A DNA stretch of 16,779 nucleotides from JACJYE01 sp964432875. Its GTDB lineage: Bacteria > Bacteroidota > Bacteroidia > Chitinophagales > Saprospiraceae. Below, piece after piece: positions 14,752 to 16,779 of the stretch. The notes beneath the pieces are model-generated. The model saw only the letters and a program-made list of their open reading frames with translations. It was not told the DNA's origin and did not search any database. Every line of letters begins with the position of its first letter. Position 1 is the stretch's first letter. The stretch covers positions 1 to 16,779 of the forward strand of contig CAYSPJ010000112.1 of the NCBI GenBank assembly GCA_964432875.1. The letters are read 5' to 3'. Position numbers and translations under genes: made by a program.

Positions 14752-16728
14752 TCACGGCTTTGCCTCCTGCCCTTTCAAATACTGATTAAACCAGCCCATC
14801 GCACGCAGCGAGTAGTCCAAGCGTGCCGTAGCATTGCGGTTGCCGTGGCCTTCACCGGGGTAAAGGATGAGGTTTACCGGAGTATCGGTGCGCGTTTTGA
14901 TGTGGCGGTACAGCTCCATCGATTGGCTGGGGTGTACGCGGGGGTCCTCAGCGCCGTGCATGATGAGCAGGGGCGTTTTGCACTGATCCGCGTAATAGAT
15001 GGGGCTGCGCTTGAGCCAGAAATCATAGTCTTCCCAGATGCGCGAGCGGGCGTGGACGAGGTATTCCTCTTCAGGGATGTCGGTGGTACCCCACTTGGAG
15101 ACATTGTTGCTGATGCCGACAAACATAACGCCGGCTGCGAAGCGGTCGGAATAGCGAGTGGCCATCCAGCCGGTGGCGTAGCCGCCATAGGAACCGCCAG
15201 TGACGCCAACTTTATCCCGGTCGGCCAGCCCCTTTTCGATGAGGTAGTCCACGCCATCGACGATATCGTCAAATTCTTTACCTGCCGGATCGCCCTGGCT
15301 GGTGAGGACAAACTCCAGTCCCCGGCCGGTACTGCCGCGGTAGTTGGGGAAGAAGAGCAGGTAGCCTTCCGCAGCGGCCATTTGGCCGAGGTTGCCGTAA
15401 GTGGTCAGCCAGCCGTTGCGGTAATGCGATTCCGGGCCGCCATGCACCACGGTGATGAGGGGGTAGCGCTGCCCGGGCTTTTCATCGGTCGGGTAGATAA
15501 TCATGCCTTCAATTTCAAGCCCATCGCGCGCCTTGTAGGTGATGGCCTCCTGGCGGCCGAGTTTTTTCCCTGCCAGCCAGGGGTTGTTATCGGTCAAGCG
15601 CTTGGGGCTGGCCATTTTGGTGTCGAGCAGGAACAGTTCGAAGGGGAACTGCGGCGAACTGGCCAGTAGCGCCAACTTGCCATCGGCAGCGCGGCTGAAG
15701 CTAGAGATGTCGAGCTGGTCGGTATTTTTCATACGCTGGAAACCCGTGCCATCCGCCTTGATGGTGCCGAGCGTAGCTGCCGTGCTTTCGCTGGCCAGGA
15801 ATTGGATAGTATTGGCATCCATCCATTGAAAGTCTTCAAACTTGCCCTGGAAGCCCTGCTGAAGCTTCATCGGCTTGCCACCCTGCGCTGAGGCGACGAA
15901 CAGCCGGCCGGCAGTGGGGTCATGGACATCTGCGCCTGCAATCATGGCCAGGCGCTTGCTGTCCGTACTCCAGGCGATTTTTCCGAGTTTGCCGCTATGT
16001 TCGACCTGGGCTTCGGATTCCAGGCTGCGGGCATCCACAACGTGGACGCTTTGCTTCATGTATGAGTCATCTACCAGAGGGGTGGGGGCCACGGCTACCG
16101 CCAGTTTTTTTCCATCAGGTGACCACTGGATATCCTGGAAATTGCCAGGCAGCTGCACTTCGCGCAGTTTTTTATCGTCCCAATTGAGCAAGTAAGCGCG
16201 AGAGTAGGGGGTATTCTGTTCATACAGTATGGGCTGGTAAGGCAGTTTGGCCTTGCCTTCTTCTTTCGCTTTCGGCTGGGTAGCAATAAAGGCCAACTGC
16301 TTGCCATCGGCCGACCACTGATAAGATGCGATGCCCGTTTCAAAAGCATAGGCCTTTTGGGCTTCGCCTCCCGCCAAGGGTGCTTCGTACAGGGAGCGGG
16401 TAGCATCCCCTTCCTGGCGGGCCAGGAAGGTCACGGTATTATGCCCGGGCCGGAAGGCGACCCCCCCGACACTGCTGCGGGTGAAAAACGGAGCTGATTG
16501 CCCGCTAGCTAGATTGTAGAGGTGCAATTCCAGCCGGGCCGGCTTGTTTTCTTTGTAGGGGTCGGCGGGTACCACCTTGGTGTAGGCAATCCAATTGCCA
16601 TCGCTAGAAATAACCGCGCTGCTCACCGACTGCAATCGGGCGACATCATCTGCGCTCAGCCCAGCTTGTGCCTGGATCAGGGAAAATGATAGCAGCAAAA
16701 GAAACAAGAATGAGATTTTTTTATTCAT
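14752..16728 (-). CDS. Secreted S9 family peptidase (prolyl oligopeptidase type)
   Basis: This 658-residue protein is a serine peptidase that probably trims short peptides in the periplasm or outside the cell. A signal peptide (NKKISFLFLLLLSFSLIQAQA) precedes a beta-propeller of WD40/TolB-like blades (about 30-385; repeats such as YQWSADGKQLAFIA, IQWSPDGKKLAVAV, IAWSTDSKRLAMIA) that limits access to the active site. The alpha/beta-hydrolase domain (about 395-658) carries the full catalytic triad: Ser513 in GGSYGGY, Asp595 in HGAEDPRVHPSQ and His628 in GEGHGN. VVHGGPESHY supplies the usual oxyanion-hole region. Length and order match the S9C/acylaminoacyl-peptidase-like group; exact specificity is open. 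The ATG at 16728 begins a clean signal peptide. The gene is convergent with the ZIP gene and GC-rich (37 of 60 at 15121-15180). No promoter motif was found in the 51 upstream bases available. Confidence 0.95.
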   Translation of the reverse strand: MNKKISFLFLLLLSFSLIQAQAGLSADDVARLQSVSSAVISSDGNWIAYTKVVPADPYKENKPARLELHLYNLASGQSAPFFTRSSVGGVAFRPGHNTVTFLARQEGDATRSLYEAPLAGGEAQKAYAFETGIASYQWSADGKQLAFIATQPKAKEEGKAKLPYQPILYEQNTPYSRAYLLNWDDKKLREVQLPGNFQDIQWSPDGKKLAVAVAPTPLVDDSYMKQSVHVVDARSLESEAQVEHSGKLGKIAWSTDSKRLAMIAGADVHDPTAGRLFVASAQGGKPMKLQQGFQGKFEDFQWMDANTIQFLASESTAATLGTIKADGTGFQRMKNTDQLDISSFSRAADGKLALLASSPQFPFELFLLDTKMASPKRLTDNNPWLAGKKLGRQEAITYKARDGLEIEGMIIYPTDEKPGQRYPLITVVHGGPESHYRNGWLTTYGNLGQMAAAEGYLLFFPNYRGSTGRGLEFVLTSQGDPAGKEFDDIVDGVDYLIEKGLADRDKVGVTGGSYGGYATGWMATRYSDRFAAGVMFVGISNNVSKWGTTDIPEEEYLVHARSRIWEDYDFWLKRSPIYYADQCKTPLLIMHGAEDPRVHPSQSMELYRHIKTRTDTPVNLILYPGEGHGNRNATARLDYSLRAMGWFNQYLKGQEAKP

Positions 16729-16779
16729 GATCGTATCGTTTTTGATTCATTGTTAATCGAAAGCCCTCCCCCCACTTTA

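Noticed and set aside
14488..15669. A 393-codon open frame on the + strand
   Set aside because: It begins inside the palindromic repeat and runs antisense to the S9 peptidase gene, whose triad and signal peptide are intact. Its protein resembles no family and reflects GC-rich codon bias on the opposite strand.

Overview
The window looks like a piece of a Bacteroidota chromosome, most likely from the Saprospiria (Lewinella-like) side of the phylum. The reasons are a C-terminal T9SS sorting domain, a SusC/SusD pair, a SusC-type ECF sigma/FecR pair, and promoters of the Bacteroidota form TTTG-N19-TAnnTTTG. The exact taxon is an inference.

Layout. (1) Positions 1-599 are the 3' end of a large secreted protein with a cohesin-like domain and a type A sorting domain. 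(2) Positions 600-1508 hold no convincing gene. They contain a strong hairpin, a string of hairpins ending in a textbook intrinsic terminator (892-924), and then a good promoter (1333-1364) for the next gene. (3) Positions 1509-13205 are one polysaccharide-utilisation locus (PUL), all on the + strand: ECF sigma factor, PKD plus CBM-like lipoprotein, FecR anti-sigma, SusC with an N-terminal signalling (STN) domain, SusD, a glycoamylase-like (GH144-related) lipoprotein, and a GH35/DUF5597 glycosidase. (4) Positions 13487-14311 encode a ZIP metal transporter with a consensus promoter just upstream. (5) Positions 14312-14751, between convergent genes, are packed with repeats and palindromes, including an approximately 200-bp compound palindrome with GAA-triloop hairpins. 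(6) Positions 14752-16728 (- strand) encode a secreted S9 prolyl-oligopeptidase-family peptidase.

How the PUL probably works. The surface lipoprotein and SusD would bind a glycan. The glycoamylase-like lipoprotein would cut it at the cell surface, SusC would import the pieces, and the GH35 enzyme would process them in the periplasm. The STN domain of SusC would signal through FecR to release the sigma factor when substrate is present. From the enzyme pair I propose a beta-1,2-glucan or other beta-glucan as substrate. This is a hypothesis and not visible in the sequence itself.

The PUL is clearly more AT-rich than the genes on either side (sampled lines run about 32-52% GC, against 62-68%), which fits acquisition as a block. 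The least explained parts of the window are the non-coding structures at 676-924 and 14351-14731.
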